This document shows positions 52,096 to 61,454 of a stretch of DNA of 64,000 nt, piece by piece. The number at the start of each line of letters is the position of its first letter. The first letter of the stretch is position 1. The notes under the pieces were generated by a model. The model did not search any database. It was given only the letters and a program-made list of their open reading frames with translations, and had not been told where the DNA came from. Location: assembly GCF_030409055.1 (NCBI RefSeq), contig NZ_CP116619.1:1929628-1993627 (forward strand), written 5' to 3'. This stretch comes from Trichocoleus desertorum NBK24. Its GTDB lineage: Bacteria; Cyanobacteriota; Cyanobacteriia; FACHB-46. The translations under genes were made by a program, and so were the position numbers.

Positions 52096-52485
52096 ATGCA
52101 GATTAATATTTTTCCCATACCGCTGGTACTCAATACGACGGCGATCGCAGGGGCAAGTTTGTGGTCGCTAGGCTTATATTTAGGATTCTCACCCGTGAGC
52201 CAATGGGTAACGGAGCAAATCAATCGCTGGTTTAACTTTGCCGAGCGATCGCTCTACACATCAGAAGCTGAGTTTGAGCGGACTCGAAAAGCACGGGAAG
52301 CGCAAAATGCTTTCTACGCTTCAGTATTTAGCATCGTGCCGTTTCTCGGAGTTGGAGCGCTGTGCAACTACGGAGTCGAAATTAGTTTAGGTGAAAGCTG
52401 GGCTATCAGTTTAGGAATTTTGACTTGTATCGGCTGTGCTGTTTATGAATTGGGCCGCCGAGATGGGCAGGCTGCGGGGAAGTGA
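52096..52485 (+). CDS. Small membrane protein of unknown function
   Basis: A 129-aa protein with about three membrane segments: IPLVLNTTAIAGASLWSLGLYLGF (~8-31), VFSIVPFLGVGALCN (~78-93) and ISLGILTCIGCAVYEL (~104-120). Between the first two is a polar helix with EAEFERTRKAREAQNAFYAS. Cyanobacterial in appearance, no named domain. Alone on the plus strand, ATG at 52096. Confidence 0.65.
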   Translation: MQINIFPIPLVLNTTAIAGASLWSLGLYLGFSPVSQWVTEQINRWFNFAERSLYTSEAEFERTRKAREAQNAFYASVFSIVPFLGVGALCNYGVEISLGESWAISLGILTCIGCAVYELGRRDGQAAGK

Positions 52486-52531
52486 GAAAAAAGCAGGGAT
52501 GGAGGAGGGATGAAAAGGGAAAGATGAGAAG

Positions 52532-53818
52532 TTAGGAGTTAGGAGACGAGTTGAAGCCTAATTCTTCAGCAACGATTTGACTGAGTTTTTTGGCGGCTCC
52601 GGGTTGACCTCGAACACTGCGGAGGCGATCGCGAATTTGTTGCAATTGCTCAGGATGCTCTAGCCAATCTAGAGCTAAGTCTGCGATTTCTTGCGGCTGT
52701 ACGATGCCCACTTTTTCAGGCACGATTTGCTCCTGCGCCCAAATGTTGGGCCAAGCTAGCAACCGAGGTTTGCGGAGAAACCACCAATTGATCAGTTTGG
52801 CGAAACTGCTGCCCACCCCAGGCAAGTTGACCAGTAAGCCAGGGATACCGCCCCAAGCCCGCATGGCATCTGCTTGTTGCATGGGAATTAGCACAATCAT
52901 GGGAACGGCGAGAGATCCCAACTCGGCAGTGTTCGCGCCGACTGTAGTCAGGCAAAGTTGGCATTGGGAAAGGAGGTCGTAGGCAGGGAAATCAGTCCGC
53001 AGTTCTACTTGAACTCCTGCTGTGGTCTTTAAATAAGGCTGTGGGCCTGCTTCCGACACCACCAAGTTTGCCGCTACACCACCGAATAATTGTGAAATCG
53101 AATTTTGCTCAGGATCAGCGAATCGAGTTAAGGTTTGCAGACTGAGGGTAGGTGCCACCGGAATGACAAAGCGAGTTTGGGGTCGAATCGCGTGAATGCG
53201 CTCCGCGATCGCCAAGGTTAGCGGGACACCTTGAGCTAGTTTGGCTGGCTTCGACCCTGGTAATAAGCCGATCAGTTCTGTGCTTTTACCTGCGCTGGCA
53301 TTTGTTAAATGGCTCTTGGGTCGCTCGAAGGTGCCTGCTTCTGCCATTAAGTCACCCACGACGGTAAATTTGTGGGCTTGGGTAGGGGGAACTTGAGCGG
53401 CAATTTCTGGTTTCATGACACCAAAGCGATCGATCCAGCGTAGCCAACGAGCATCCCACTCGGCGTAAACTACAGTTCGGTACCCTAAGCGCTTACCGAT
53501 TAACACGGGAAAGAACTGGTCGCCGCCTAGAAACAAAACCACACCGCGATCGCGCCAATCCCAACCGTCTGTGGTTTTTCCTGACAGCAAAAACCTAGCA
53601 AAATGCTCAGCCGCTTGGACTCGGTCAACTTCTGGGTAGCTTTGCGCGATCGCCGCTTCTTGGCCGCTAGCATTGGGGCAAGGAGATAGAACAACCGAAA
53701 TCCGCACTTGGGCGCGATCGTCTCCAAGTTGCGCTCTCAAGGCCCTAACCACAGGTTTCACCCAGGTGGCTAGCTCTCCAGGCCCATTGGAGAGAATCAA
53801 AATATCAACAGCAGACAC
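52532..53818 (-). CDS. LpxB-like glycosyltransferase
   Basis: A 428-aa cytosolic protein of the lipid-A-disaccharide synthase-related group of GT-B glycosyltransferases. It starts DILILSNGPGELATWVKPVV. The middle GLLPGSKPAKLAQGVPLTLAIAERI is an LpxB-type GSR-like block. The C-terminal CLTTVGANTAELGSLAVPMIVLIP is the family's sugar-nucleotide binding stretch. Cyanobacteria have it although they lack typical heptose lipopolysaccharide; it may act on a lipid acceptor. GTG start at 53818. Confidence 0.8.
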   Translation of the reverse strand: MSAVDILILSNGPGELATWVKPVVRALRAQLGDDRAQVRISVVLSPCPNASGQEAAIAQSYPEVDRVQAAEHFARFLLSGKTTDGWDWRDRGVVLFLGGDQFFPVLIGKRLGYRTVVYAEWDARWLRWIDRFGVMKPEIAAQVPPTQAHKFTVVGDLMAEAGTFERPKSHLTNASAGKSTELIGLLPGSKPAKLAQGVPLTLAIAERIHAIRPQTRFVIPVAPTLSLQTLTRFADPEQNSISQLFGGVAANLVVSEAGPQPYLKTTAGVQVELRTDFPAYDLLSQCQLCLTTVGANTAELGSLAVPMIVLIPMQQADAMRAWGGIPGLLVNLPGVGSSFAKLINWWFLRKPRLLAWPNIWAQEQIVPEKVGIVQPQEIADLALDWLEHPEQLQQIRDRLRSVRGQPGAAKKLSQIVAEELGFNSSPNS

Positions 53819-54017
53819 TAGTTTGCTTCTCCTGTCCTTAGCACTCGCTCAGTTTGCGCCAAACTCACTCTTCCTAAGATAAATTTTTTCTAGAGCGACT
53901 TTGATCACTCTAATTAACTCACTTACGGCTGTGGATGCGATCGCTCAGCTTGAATCCGCTTCTTTTCGAACTTCTTTTCGCACTTCTTCACATACGTCTA
54001 GATAGGGATCGTAAGCC

Positions 54018-54494
54018 ATGACAGACCTGATCATTGCATCTAAACAGGGAGACATTTCCCAAGTAGAAGCCCTACTAGCTCAAAAAGCAGACGTAAATGC
54101 TCAGGATGAGGAAGGCTCAACAGCTTTAATCGCAGCAGCAGAAGCAGGGCATGCGGATGTGGTTGCAGCACTGCTGAACCAAGGCGCAGAAGTCAACGCT
54201 CCAGACCCAGATGGCTGGTCTGCCTTAATGGGTGCGGCTGCAGCTGGGCACCTTCTGATTGTTCAATTACTGCTCAATAAAGGTGCAGAAGTTAATGCCA
54301 AAACCAGTTTTGGTTTAACGGCACTAATGAGCGCTGCTGCTAAAGGCCATCCGGAAGTTGTGAAAACTTTGTTAGCCAGCGGTGCCGATATTAATGCCAA
54401 GGATGACCATAGTTGGACTGCTTTTGTTTGGGCAGCGGAAGAAAAGCAGACGGAGGTAATGGAGCTACTAAAGCAAGCCCGTCTAGGCTCCTAG
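54018..54494 (+). CDS. Ankyrin-repeat protein
   Basis: A 158-aa soluble protein consisting almost only of about five ankyrin repeats of ~33 residues, each with the G-x-T/S-A-L-x-x-A-A and LLxxGADVNA pattern (e.g. GSTALIAAAEAGHADVVAAL, ADINAKDDHSWTAFVWAAEE). It has no signal peptide or enzyme motif. Such proteins mediate protein contacts; partners unknown. Confidence 0.9.
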   Translation: MTDLIIASKQGDISQVEALLAQKADVNAQDEEGSTALIAAAEAGHADVVAALLNQGAEVNAPDPDGWSALMGAAAAGHLLIVQLLLNKGAEVNAKTSFGLTALMSAAAKGHPEVVKTLLASGADINAKDDHSWTAFVWAAEEKQTEVMELLKQARLGS

Positions 54495-55205
54495 CATTGT
54501 CACAAGCCAAATAACTATTTGAATAAGCGGTAGTTTCAGTAAATTTTGGAAAGACTGTATAAATTAGCTTTTCTTTCTGGATTTGGTTATTAACACATAA
54601 AATCAAAAGCTTTAAGGCTGAAGTAATCAATCGCATTAAATGAGCGGCCTCTAATTAATGAAATTGTTAAATATCCACCAGAAATAAACTTTTTTAGGCA
54701 ATTTACCACCTAAAAATCCGCCAATCTATTAATTATTTCTCGAAATAATTATTGTTAGTCCAGACGATGAAGCTAACTTACCCCCTTGGCCGTTGGGGTT
54801 TTGTTGCCTCACCACCGTCCCTACAAGAAGATTCTACACAGAAAGGTTAAGAAATATTAATAACACATGAGCGCTTACACTCACTCATTATAAATAAATG
54901 TAAAGAAAGTTCTCAGTTTTTTTATCAAATTGTGTCAGTTAGCTGTCAAACTGCTCACTTGGTAAGGATTTTCTGGTAAAAACACTCATGGGCCACTAAT
55001 TTGTCTCACCGTGCAAAACCTCGCTTCTATCCTAGCGCTGGGTTTTATAAGGCATGTCCAAGATGAGGCACCTTTGGTGAAACAAGCCCAAGTTGTCCTG
55101 TGAGTGGCTGAAAGGCAAATGGGTGGAAAGCTGGAGTCATATCCTCCCCCAGCCGATCCCTAGTGATGCCAATAAGAGAACACGTATAACAAGGAGCCCA
55201 ACCGC
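54495..55205 (+). other. Long chlH upstream region
   Basis: About 710 nt, mostly A/T-rich. It contains a near-perfect palindrome AATTATTTC-TC-GAAATAATT (54731-54750). A strong RBS AAGGAG precedes the ATG at 55206. No known riboswitch, tRNA or gene was recognised. The length suggests a complex promoter or long leader for chlH. Confidence 0.45.
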
Positions 55206-58200
55206 ATGTTCACCCACGTCAAGCCCACCGTTCGACACATTGCGCCTGACAACATCCAAGGGCGCTCTCTGATTAAGGTGGTCTATGTCGTGCTAGAGCC
55301 GCAGTATCAGAGTTCTCTCTCAGCAGCGGTTCGCTCTATTAACCAGAACAATCCCAATGTGGCGATCGAGATCAGCGGTTACTTGTTGGAAGAACTCCGC
55401 AGCCCTGAGAATCTTGAGGCGCTTGAGCAAGATGTCGCCAACGCCAATATTTTCATTGCGTCACTGATTTTTATTGAAGAGTTGGCAGAAAAAGTGGTTG
55501 CGGCAGTAGAACCGCACCGCGATCGCCTGGATGTGGCCGTGGTCTTCCCTTCCATGCCAGAAGTCATGCGCCTGAACAAAATGGGCACCTTCTCAATGGC
55601 GCAGTTGGGCCAGTCGAAAAGCGCGATCGCCCAGTTCATGCGGAAGCGCAAAGAAAAATCTGGTGCTGGTTTCCAAGACGGCATGTTGAAGCTGCTACAA
55701 ACCCTGCCTAAGGTGCTGAAGTACCTACCAATGGACAAGGCGCAGGATGCCCGCAACTTCATGCTCAGCTTCCAATACTGGCTCGGCGGCTCTCAGGAAA
55801 ACCTAGAAAACTTCCTGCTGATGCTGAGCGATAAATACGTCGCTAAGAGAGTGGGCCAGCAGAGCTTCGCGCCCTTACAATACCGCGATCCCGTCACCTA
55901 CCCTGATATGGGCATCTGGCATCCCCTCGCCCCAGCCATGTACGAGGATGTCAAAGACTACTTCAATTGGTACAACAGCCGCACCGACATTTCTGCCGAC
56001 CTCAAAGATCCGCTGGCTCCTTGCGTGGGTTTGGTGCTGCAACGGACACACCTAGTCACAGGTGACGATGCTCACTATGTGGCGATGGTGCAAGAACTGG
56101 AGTGCATGGGCGCAAGGGTGATCCCTGTATTTGCAGGCGGTCTGGATTTCTCCAAGCCCATCGATGCTTACTTCCAAGACCCGATCGCTAAATCCACGAT
56201 TGTTGATACTGTCGTTTCTCTGACTGGGTTCGCGCTAGTCGGTGGCCCCGCACGGCAAGATCATCCCAAAGCGATCGAGTCTTTGAAACGCTTGAACCGT
56301 CCCTACATGGTGGCGTTGCCGCTGGTCTTCCAAACCACTGAAGAATGGCAGGACAGCGACCTTGGTCTACACCCAATCCAAGTGGCTTTGCAAATTGCGA
56401 TCCCGGAACTGGATGGCGCGATCGAGCCGATTATTTTGTCGGGTCGGGATGGTGCTACGGGTAGAGCGATCGCGCTGCAAGACCGAATTGAAGCAGTAGC
56501 TCAGCGGGCGATGAAGTGGGCTAGTCTCCGCCGCAAACCCAAAGTAGACAAAAAACTAGCGATCACCGTTTTCAGCTTCCCACCGGATAAAGGTAACGTC
56601 GGCACTGCCGCTTACCTGGATGTCTTTGGCTCCATCTACAAAGTGCTGGAAGCCATGAAGCAAAATGGTTACGACGTACCGGAATTACCTGAGTCACCAG
56701 AAGCCCTGATGCTAGAGGTGATTCATGACGCTCAAGCTCAGTACAACAGCCCCGAACTCAACATCGCCTACAAGATGTCGGTGCCTGAGTACGAGGAGCT
56801 AACCCCTTACCACGAGCGTTTGCATGAGTCTTGGGGGCCTGCACCAGGACACCTCAACACCGATGGTCAAAACCTGCTGATCTACGGCAAGCACTTTGGC
56901 AATGTGTTTATTGGAGTGCAACCAACCTTTGGCTATGAAGGTGATCCGATGCGGTTGCTATTCTCCCGCTCGGCTAGCCCTCACCACGGCTTCGCGGCTT
57001 ATTACACCTACCTAGAGCAGATCTGGAAAGCCGACGCAGTATTGCACTTCGGTACCCACGGCTCCTTGGAGTTCATGCCTGGTAAGCAAATGGGCATGTC
57101 CGGCGAGTGCTACCCCGATAACCTGATCGGCACCATCCCCAACCTCTACTACTACGCGGCCAACAACCCTTCGGAAGCCACGATCGCTAAGCGTCGATCC
57201 TACGCCGAAACGATCTCTTACCTCACTCCTCCAGCGGAGAATGCGGGCCTCTACAAAGGGTTGAAAGAACTCAGCGAACTGATTGCTTCTTACCAAACCT
57301 TGAAAGATAGCGGTCGCGGTGTCCCCATCGTCAACACGATTATGGACAAGTGCCGGATCGTCAACTTGGACAAAGATATTGCCCTGCCCGATCAAGATGC
57401 CAAAAATATGACGGCAGACGAGCGGGACAACATTGTGGGCATGGTCTACCGCAAGTTGATGGAGATCGAATCGCGCTTGTTGCCCTGTGGCCTGCATGTG
57501 ATTGGCAAGCCACCCACTGCGGAAGAAGCAATCGCAACTCTGGTCAATATCGCCGGACTCGATCGCCCCGAGGAAGAAGTCAAGAGCTTGCTGCGGATTA
57601 TTGCTGAAAGCATTGGTCGCGACATCGACGACATCTATAAGAACAGCGATCGCGGCCTGCTGGAAGATGTGCAACTACTTCAAGACATCACCCTGGCTTG
57701 CCGTGCTGCTGTCGCTGCCTTAGTGAAAGAGCAAACCGACGCTGATGGCCGAGTCTCCAAAGTCTCGGTGCTCAACTTTTTCAACATGGGCCGCAAAGAA
57801 CCTTGGATTGAAGCCTTGCAGCAAGCAGGTTATCCCAAAGTCAATGGGGACGACATCAAACCCCTGTTCGAATATTTAGAATTCTGCCTCAAGCAAATCG
57901 TGGCAGACAACGAACTTGGTGCTTTGCTCAAAGCCCTCGAAGGTGAATACGTCCTTCCTGGCCCCGGTGGTGACCCCATTCGTAACCCGGATGTGCTGCC
58001 GACAGGTAAAAACATTCACGCCCTCGATCCCCAATCCATTCCCACGACAGCAGCCGTACAAGCCGCTCAAATCGTGGTCGATCGCCTCCTAGATCGGCAA
58101 CGAGCAGAAAACGGCGGACAGTGGCCCGAAACTGTATCTTTCGTGCTCTGGGGAACAGACAACATCAAGACTTACGGCGAATCCTTGGCGCAGGTCATGC

Positions 58201-59192
58201 TGTTGGTAGGGGTACGGCCTGTCGCTGATGCTCTGGGACGGGTCAACAAGCTGGAGATGATCCCTCTAGAAGAACTCGGTCGGCCTCGCGTGGATGTGGT
58301 GGTCAACTGCTCTGGGGTGTTCCGTGACTTGTTCATCAATCAAATGAACCTGCTCGATCGCGCCATTAAGATGGCTGCTGAAGCAGATGAGCCTCTAGAG
58401 ATGAACTTTGTCCGTAAGCACGCCATGAAGCAAGCCGAAGACATGGGCATCAACCTGCGTCAAGCAGCGACTCGTGTGTTCTCGAATGCTTCTGGCTCTT
58501 ACGCAGCAAACGTCAACTTGGCGGTGGAAAACAGCACTTGGGAAGCGGAAGCGGAACTCCAAGACATGTACTTGGCCCGCAAGTCCTTTGCCTTCAACTC
58601 CGATAATCCGGGGATGATGGAGCAAGACCGCAGTTTGTTTGAGTCAGCCTTGAAGACGGTGGATGTCACCTTCCAAAACCTGGACTCCTCTGAGATCTCC
58701 CTTACGGATGTGTCCCACTACTTTGACTCCGACCCCACCAAAGTTGTAGCGCGGCTCCGGGGCGATGGCACAGCACCTGCTTCCTTTATTGCAGATACCA
58801 CGACTGCCAACGCTCAAGTGCGAACCCTTTCGGAAACCGTGCGCTTGGATGCTCGGACTAAGATGCTGAACCCCAAGTGGTACGAAGGGATGCTCAGCCA
58901 CGGTTACGAAGGCGTGCGGGAACTCTCCAAGCGCTTGGTGAACACAATGGGTTGGTCGGCGACCGCTGGTGCAGTGGACAACTGGATCTATGAGGACACC
59001 AATGCCACGTTCATCCAGGATGAAGAGATGCGGAAGCGGTTGCTAAACCTCAACCCCCACTCGTTCCGCAAGATGGTTTCCACACTGCTGGAAGTTAACG
59101 GTCGCGGCTACTGGGAAACCAGCGAAGAAAACCTCGATATGCTCCGCGAACTTTATCAAGAAGTAGAAGACCGGATTGAAGGGGTTGAGTAG
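55206..59192 (+). CDS. chlH: Magnesium chelatase subunit H
   Basis: The porphyrin-binding catalytic subunit of the three-subunit Mg chelatase. With ChlI and ChlD (not in the window), it inserts magnesium in protoporphyrin IX, the first committed step to chlorophyll. It has 1328 aa, normal length. The N-terminal domain reads [20 protein letters not shown]. The CobN/Mg-chelatase core includes [20 protein letters not shown] (~620-640), [20 protein letters not shown] and the C-terminal [29 protein letters not shown] block (as segments). The clear RBS is AAGGAG. A terminator follows at 59261-59289. Confidence 0.97.
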   Translation: MFTHVKPTVRHIAPDNIQGRSLIKVVYVVLEPQYQSSLSAAVRSINQNNPNVAIEISGYLLEELRSPENLEALEQDVANANIFIASLIFIEELAEKVVAAVEPHRDRLDVAVVFPSMPEVMRLNKMGTFSMAQLGQSKSAIAQFMRKRKEKSGAGFQDGMLKLLQTLPKVLKYLPMDKAQDARNFMLSFQYWLGGSQENLENFLLMLSDKYVAKRVGQQSFAPLQYRDPVTYPDMGIWHPLAPAMYEDVKDYFNWYNSRTDISADLKDPLAPCVGLVLQRTHLVTGDDAHYVAMVQELECMGARVIPVFAGGLDFSKPIDAYFQDPIAKSTIVDTVVSLTGFALVGGPARQDHPKAIESLKRLNRPYMVALPLVFQTTEEWQDSDLGLHPIQVALQIAIPELDGAIEPIILSGRDGATGRAIALQDRIEAVAQRAMKWASLRRKPKVDKKLAITVFSFPPDKGNVGTAAYLDVFGSIYKVLEAMKQNGYDVPELPESPEALMLEVIHDAQAQYNSPELNIAYKMSVPEYEELTPYHERLHESWGPAPGHLNTDGQNLLIYGKHFGNVFIGVQPTFGYEGDPMRLLFSRSASPHHGFAAYYTYLEQIWKADAVLHFGTHGSLEFMPGKQMGMSGECYPDNLIGTIPNLYYYAANNPSEATIAKRRSYAETISYLTPPAENAGLYKGLKELSELIASYQTLKDSGRGVPIVNTIMDKCRIVNLDKDIALPDQDAKNMTADERDNIVGMVYRKLMEIESRLLPCGLHVIGKPPTAEEAIATLVNIAGLDRPEEEVKSLLRIIAESIGRDIDDIYKNSDRGLLEDVQLLQDITLACRAAVAALVKEQTDADGRVSKVSVLNFFNMGRKEPWIEALQQAGYPKVNGDDIKPLFEYLEFCLKQIVADNELGALLKALEGEYVLPGPGGDPIRNPDVLPTGKNIHALDPQSIPTTAAVQAAQIVVDRLLDRQRAENGGQWPETVSFVLWGTDNIKTYGESLAQVMLLVGVRPVADALGRVNKLEMIPLEELGRPRVDVVVNCSGVFRDLFINQMNLLDRAIKMAAEADEPLEMNFVRKHAMKQAEDMGINLRQAATRVFSNASGSYAANVNLAVENSTWEAEAELQDMYLARKSFAFNSDNPGMMEQDRSLFESALKTVDVTFQNLDSSEISLTDVSHYFDSDPTKVVARLRGDGTAPASFIADTTTANAQVRTLSETVRLDARTKMLNPKWYEGMLSHGYEGVRELSKRLVNTMGWSATAGAVDNWIYEDTNATFIQDEEMRKRLLNLNPHSFRKMVSTLLEVNGRGYWETSEENLDMLRELYQEVEDRIEGVE

Positions 59193-59260
59193 TCAGGCGA
59201 ACTGTTGGTTTTTTTAAGCTGCTTAAACAGTTGGCACAAATGAATTAATTGATCTACTTA

Positions 59261-59289
59261 GGGGAGGCTCACAAATGTCTCCCCTTTTT
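59261..59289 (+). terminator. Terminator of chlH
   Basis: GGGGAG (59261-59266) pairs with CTCCCC (59279-59284), followed by TTTTT (59285-59289). It lies 68 nt past the stop codon. Confidence 0.85.
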
Positions 59290-59338
59290 GCTTGCGTTAA
59301 ATTAAAGTCATCTGTTTGTGGAGTCCTGCGATCGCGCC

Positions 59339-59914
59339 ATGACTAGCTTCACGGTTGACCTTGATTCTGTGATTGATCTAACTAATGAGCAGTTTTATCA
59401 GCTCTGTCAGAAAAACCGTGATTTGAAATTTGAACGCTCTGCGACCGGAGAATTGATCATCATGGCACCTACAGGAGGAGATACGGGAAGAAGCAATTTT
59501 GAAATTGCGGTTGAGCTAGGGATTTGGAACCGCCAAACAAAATTAGGAGTGGCTTTTGATTCTTCCACTGGCTTCAAGTTACCTAACGGCGCTAATCGTT
59601 CTCCTGATGTGGCTTGGATTCAGCAAGCGCGATGGGATGCTCTGACTCCTGAGCAAAAAGCAGGTTTTATTCCCCTCTGTCCAGACTTTTTGATTGAGTT
59701 GGTATCGCCCAGCGATCGCTTGACCACAGTACAAGAAAAAATGCAGGAATATCGTGAGAATGGAGTGCAGTTGGGTTGGCTAATCGATCGCAAATCTCAG
59801 CAAGTGGAAATTTACCTTCCCGATCGCGATGTGGAGATTCTCAAATCGCCTGTATCACTTTCCGGAGAAGGGATATTGCCTGGGTTCGTACTCAATCTTG
59901 CTTCTGTTTGGTAA
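59339..59914 (+). CDS. Uma2-family (DUF820) PD-(D/E)XK nuclease-like protein
   Basis: A 191-aa member of the family that is massively expanded in cyanobacteria. The core reads SPDVAWI (~86), CPDFLIELVSPSDRLTTVQEKMQEYRENG (as segments, ~117-147), and GWLIDRKSQQVEIYLP. It is thought to descend from a restriction-type nuclease; the biological role is unknown. ATG at 59339 (a GTG seven codons upstream is possible). Confidence 0.92.
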   Translation: MTSFTVDLDSVIDLTNEQFYQLCQKNRDLKFERSATGELIIMAPTGGDTGRSNFEIAVELGIWNRQTKLGVAFDSSTGFKLPNGANRSPDVAWIQQARWDALTPEQKAGFIPLCPDFLIELVSPSDRLTTVQEKMQEYRENGVQLGWLIDRKSQQVEIYLPDRDVEILKSPVSLSGEGILPGFVLNLASVW

Positions 59915-59952
59915 AAGAGCGATCGCCCTCAATGCCTCTGCTGGATCACTTC

Positions 59953-60894
59953 CTAGTTAACCTTGACTTGAGCAGGTAGACGCTCCCATCCTGTGCCCTC
60001 ATAGCCAAAATCAAATAGATGAGGATGCAAAACTTCGGCAAGGATTTCTAGGGAATCCACTAACCGGGGGCCAGGACGATTAAAATACTGATTGCCGTCT
60101 GTAATGTAAACATTGCCCGCTTGCACTGCTCGTAACGTCGGCCATTCAGAATATTTGGCTAAAGCGATCGCATCTTGATGAGTGCTTTCCAAGTCATAGC
60201 CGCAAGGCATCAAAATTATCACCTCAGGATCGGCAGCTACCAAGGCATCCCATTGCAACCAAGGTGAGTGCTGACCAACTACACCAAACAGGGATTGACC
60301 TCCGGCTAACTCAACCAACTCAGGTATCCAATTGCCTGCGGCCATTAACGGTTCAGCCCATTCAATACAGGCAACCGTGGGGCGATCGCTCAGAGCTTTT
60401 GTTTTGGTAGTACATGCCTCTACTCTGGCTTGTAGTTGAGTCAGGCTGGGTTGGCTCTCAATCCCAAAGGTGATCGCAACCCGCTCAATATCATCCCAAA
60501 CATCGTTTAGGGTATTCGGTTGTAACGAGATAATTTCAGGCTGGGTTCCGGTAAGCGTGGCCACGGCTAGCTCGACATCCGCTAGATTGACAGCGCAAAC
60601 TTCGCATTGAGCTTGGGTCAGAATATGAGTCGGCTGTAACTGCTCTAAAACCTCAATTTTGGCTCGATAAACGCTGAGTGCGGATTGGAGCAAGTCAGTC
60701 ACGCGATCGTGAATTTCCGCACTTGTACCCACTGGGTTAAATTTAGGTTCTGTGCAAATCGGGCGGGTTAAAATCTCCGCTGGGTAGTCACACTCATGCG
60801 ATCGCCCTACAACTTGATCCATTAAACCTAACTGAGCCAGAATCTCTGTGGCACTAGGGATTAAAGAGACAATTCTTCGCTCTAGATTAACCAC
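59953..60894 (-). CDS. BtuF-like cobalamin-binding protein without signal peptide
   Basis: A 313-aa periplasmic-binding-protein fold of the BtuF/FepB class. It begins VNLERRIVSLIPSATEILAQLG, the class III substrate-binding start, followed by GRSHECDYPAEI and CEVCAV (Cys pair). The middle WIPELVELAGGQSLFG and GNVYITDGNQYFNRPGPRLVDSLEIL are the C-terminal lobe. No signal peptide or lipobox precedes it. The GTG start at 60894 is supported by GAGG 9 nt upstream; the longer TTG start only adds MRKAL. No btuC/btuD gene is nearby. It may act in the cytoplasm or carry corrinoids. Confidence 0.85.
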   Translation of the reverse strand: MVNLERRIVSLIPSATEILAQLGLMDQVVGRSHECDYPAEILTRPICTEPKFNPVGTSAEIHDRVTDLLQSALSVYRAKIEVLEQLQPTHILTQAQCEVCAVNLADVELAVATLTGTQPEIISLQPNTLNDVWDDIERVAITFGIESQPSLTQLQARVEACTTKTKALSDRPTVACIEWAEPLMAAGNWIPELVELAGGQSLFGVVGQHSPWLQWDALVAADPEVIILMPCGYDLESTHQDAIALAKYSEWPTLRAVQAGNVYITDGNQYFNRPGPRLVDSLEILAEVLHPHLFDFGYEGTGWERLPAQVKVN

Positions 60895-60968
60895 GAGTGC
60901 TTTCCTCAAAAACTTCGTTCATGTACGTGATAAGTATGATCTGCGATCGCGCCTTACTGCAATAATTT

Positions 60969-61412
60969 CTAGGGCTCATGCAACTGTTTTTGCATTTTGA
61001 TGTGTAAAATTCCTGCTTCTTTAAAGACATCTCCAACCTGAACAAAGCCGAGTTTTTGGTACAAGTCTTTGATATAAAGTTGAGCATGTAGTTGCACTAT
61101 TTCAACCTTCCATTGAGCAAGGAATTCTAGTGCAGCTTCCATGATTTTGCGACCGATTCCTTGCCCCCGAAATTCTGGCAAAACAGCCAACCGCTCAATC
61201 TTGACGGTCTGCTCATTTAAATGGCGCAGCCGAGTTGTACCAACAACTTGCCCCTGCCAAAAAGCTAGAATATGCTTGCTCTCTGGATCTAGTCCGTCGA
61301 AATCTAAGGCTGGATCAACTCCCTGCTCGACTTGAAAAACTAAAGCTCGAATGGCTTGAATGGATGCTTGAGCTTCGGCATAGCTTAAAACTGCCAGTTT
61401 CAAGGTTTCCAT
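60969..61412 (-). CDS. GNAT-family N-acetyltransferase
   Basis: A 147-aa single-domain acetyltransferase. The acetyl-CoA motif A is VLPEFRGQGIGRKIMEAAL (R-G-x-G-x-G/A pattern). The start reads METLKLAVLSYAEAQASIQAI, and VKIERLAVLP is the core strand. The end, LYIKDLYQKLGFVQVGDVF, is the ElaA/GNAT type. Substrate unknown. Confidence 0.9.
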   Translation of the reverse strand: METLKLAVLSYAEAQASIQAIRALVFQVEQGVDPALDFDGLDPESKHILAFWQGQVVGTTRLRHLNEQTVKIERLAVLPEFRGQGIGRKIMEAALEFLAQWKVEIVQLHAQLYIKDLYQKLGFVQVGDVFKEAGILHIKMQKQLHEP

Positions 61413-61454
61413 GAGTGGATTAAGAGATGATTTTGGCCGGATTCCAGCATCCTG

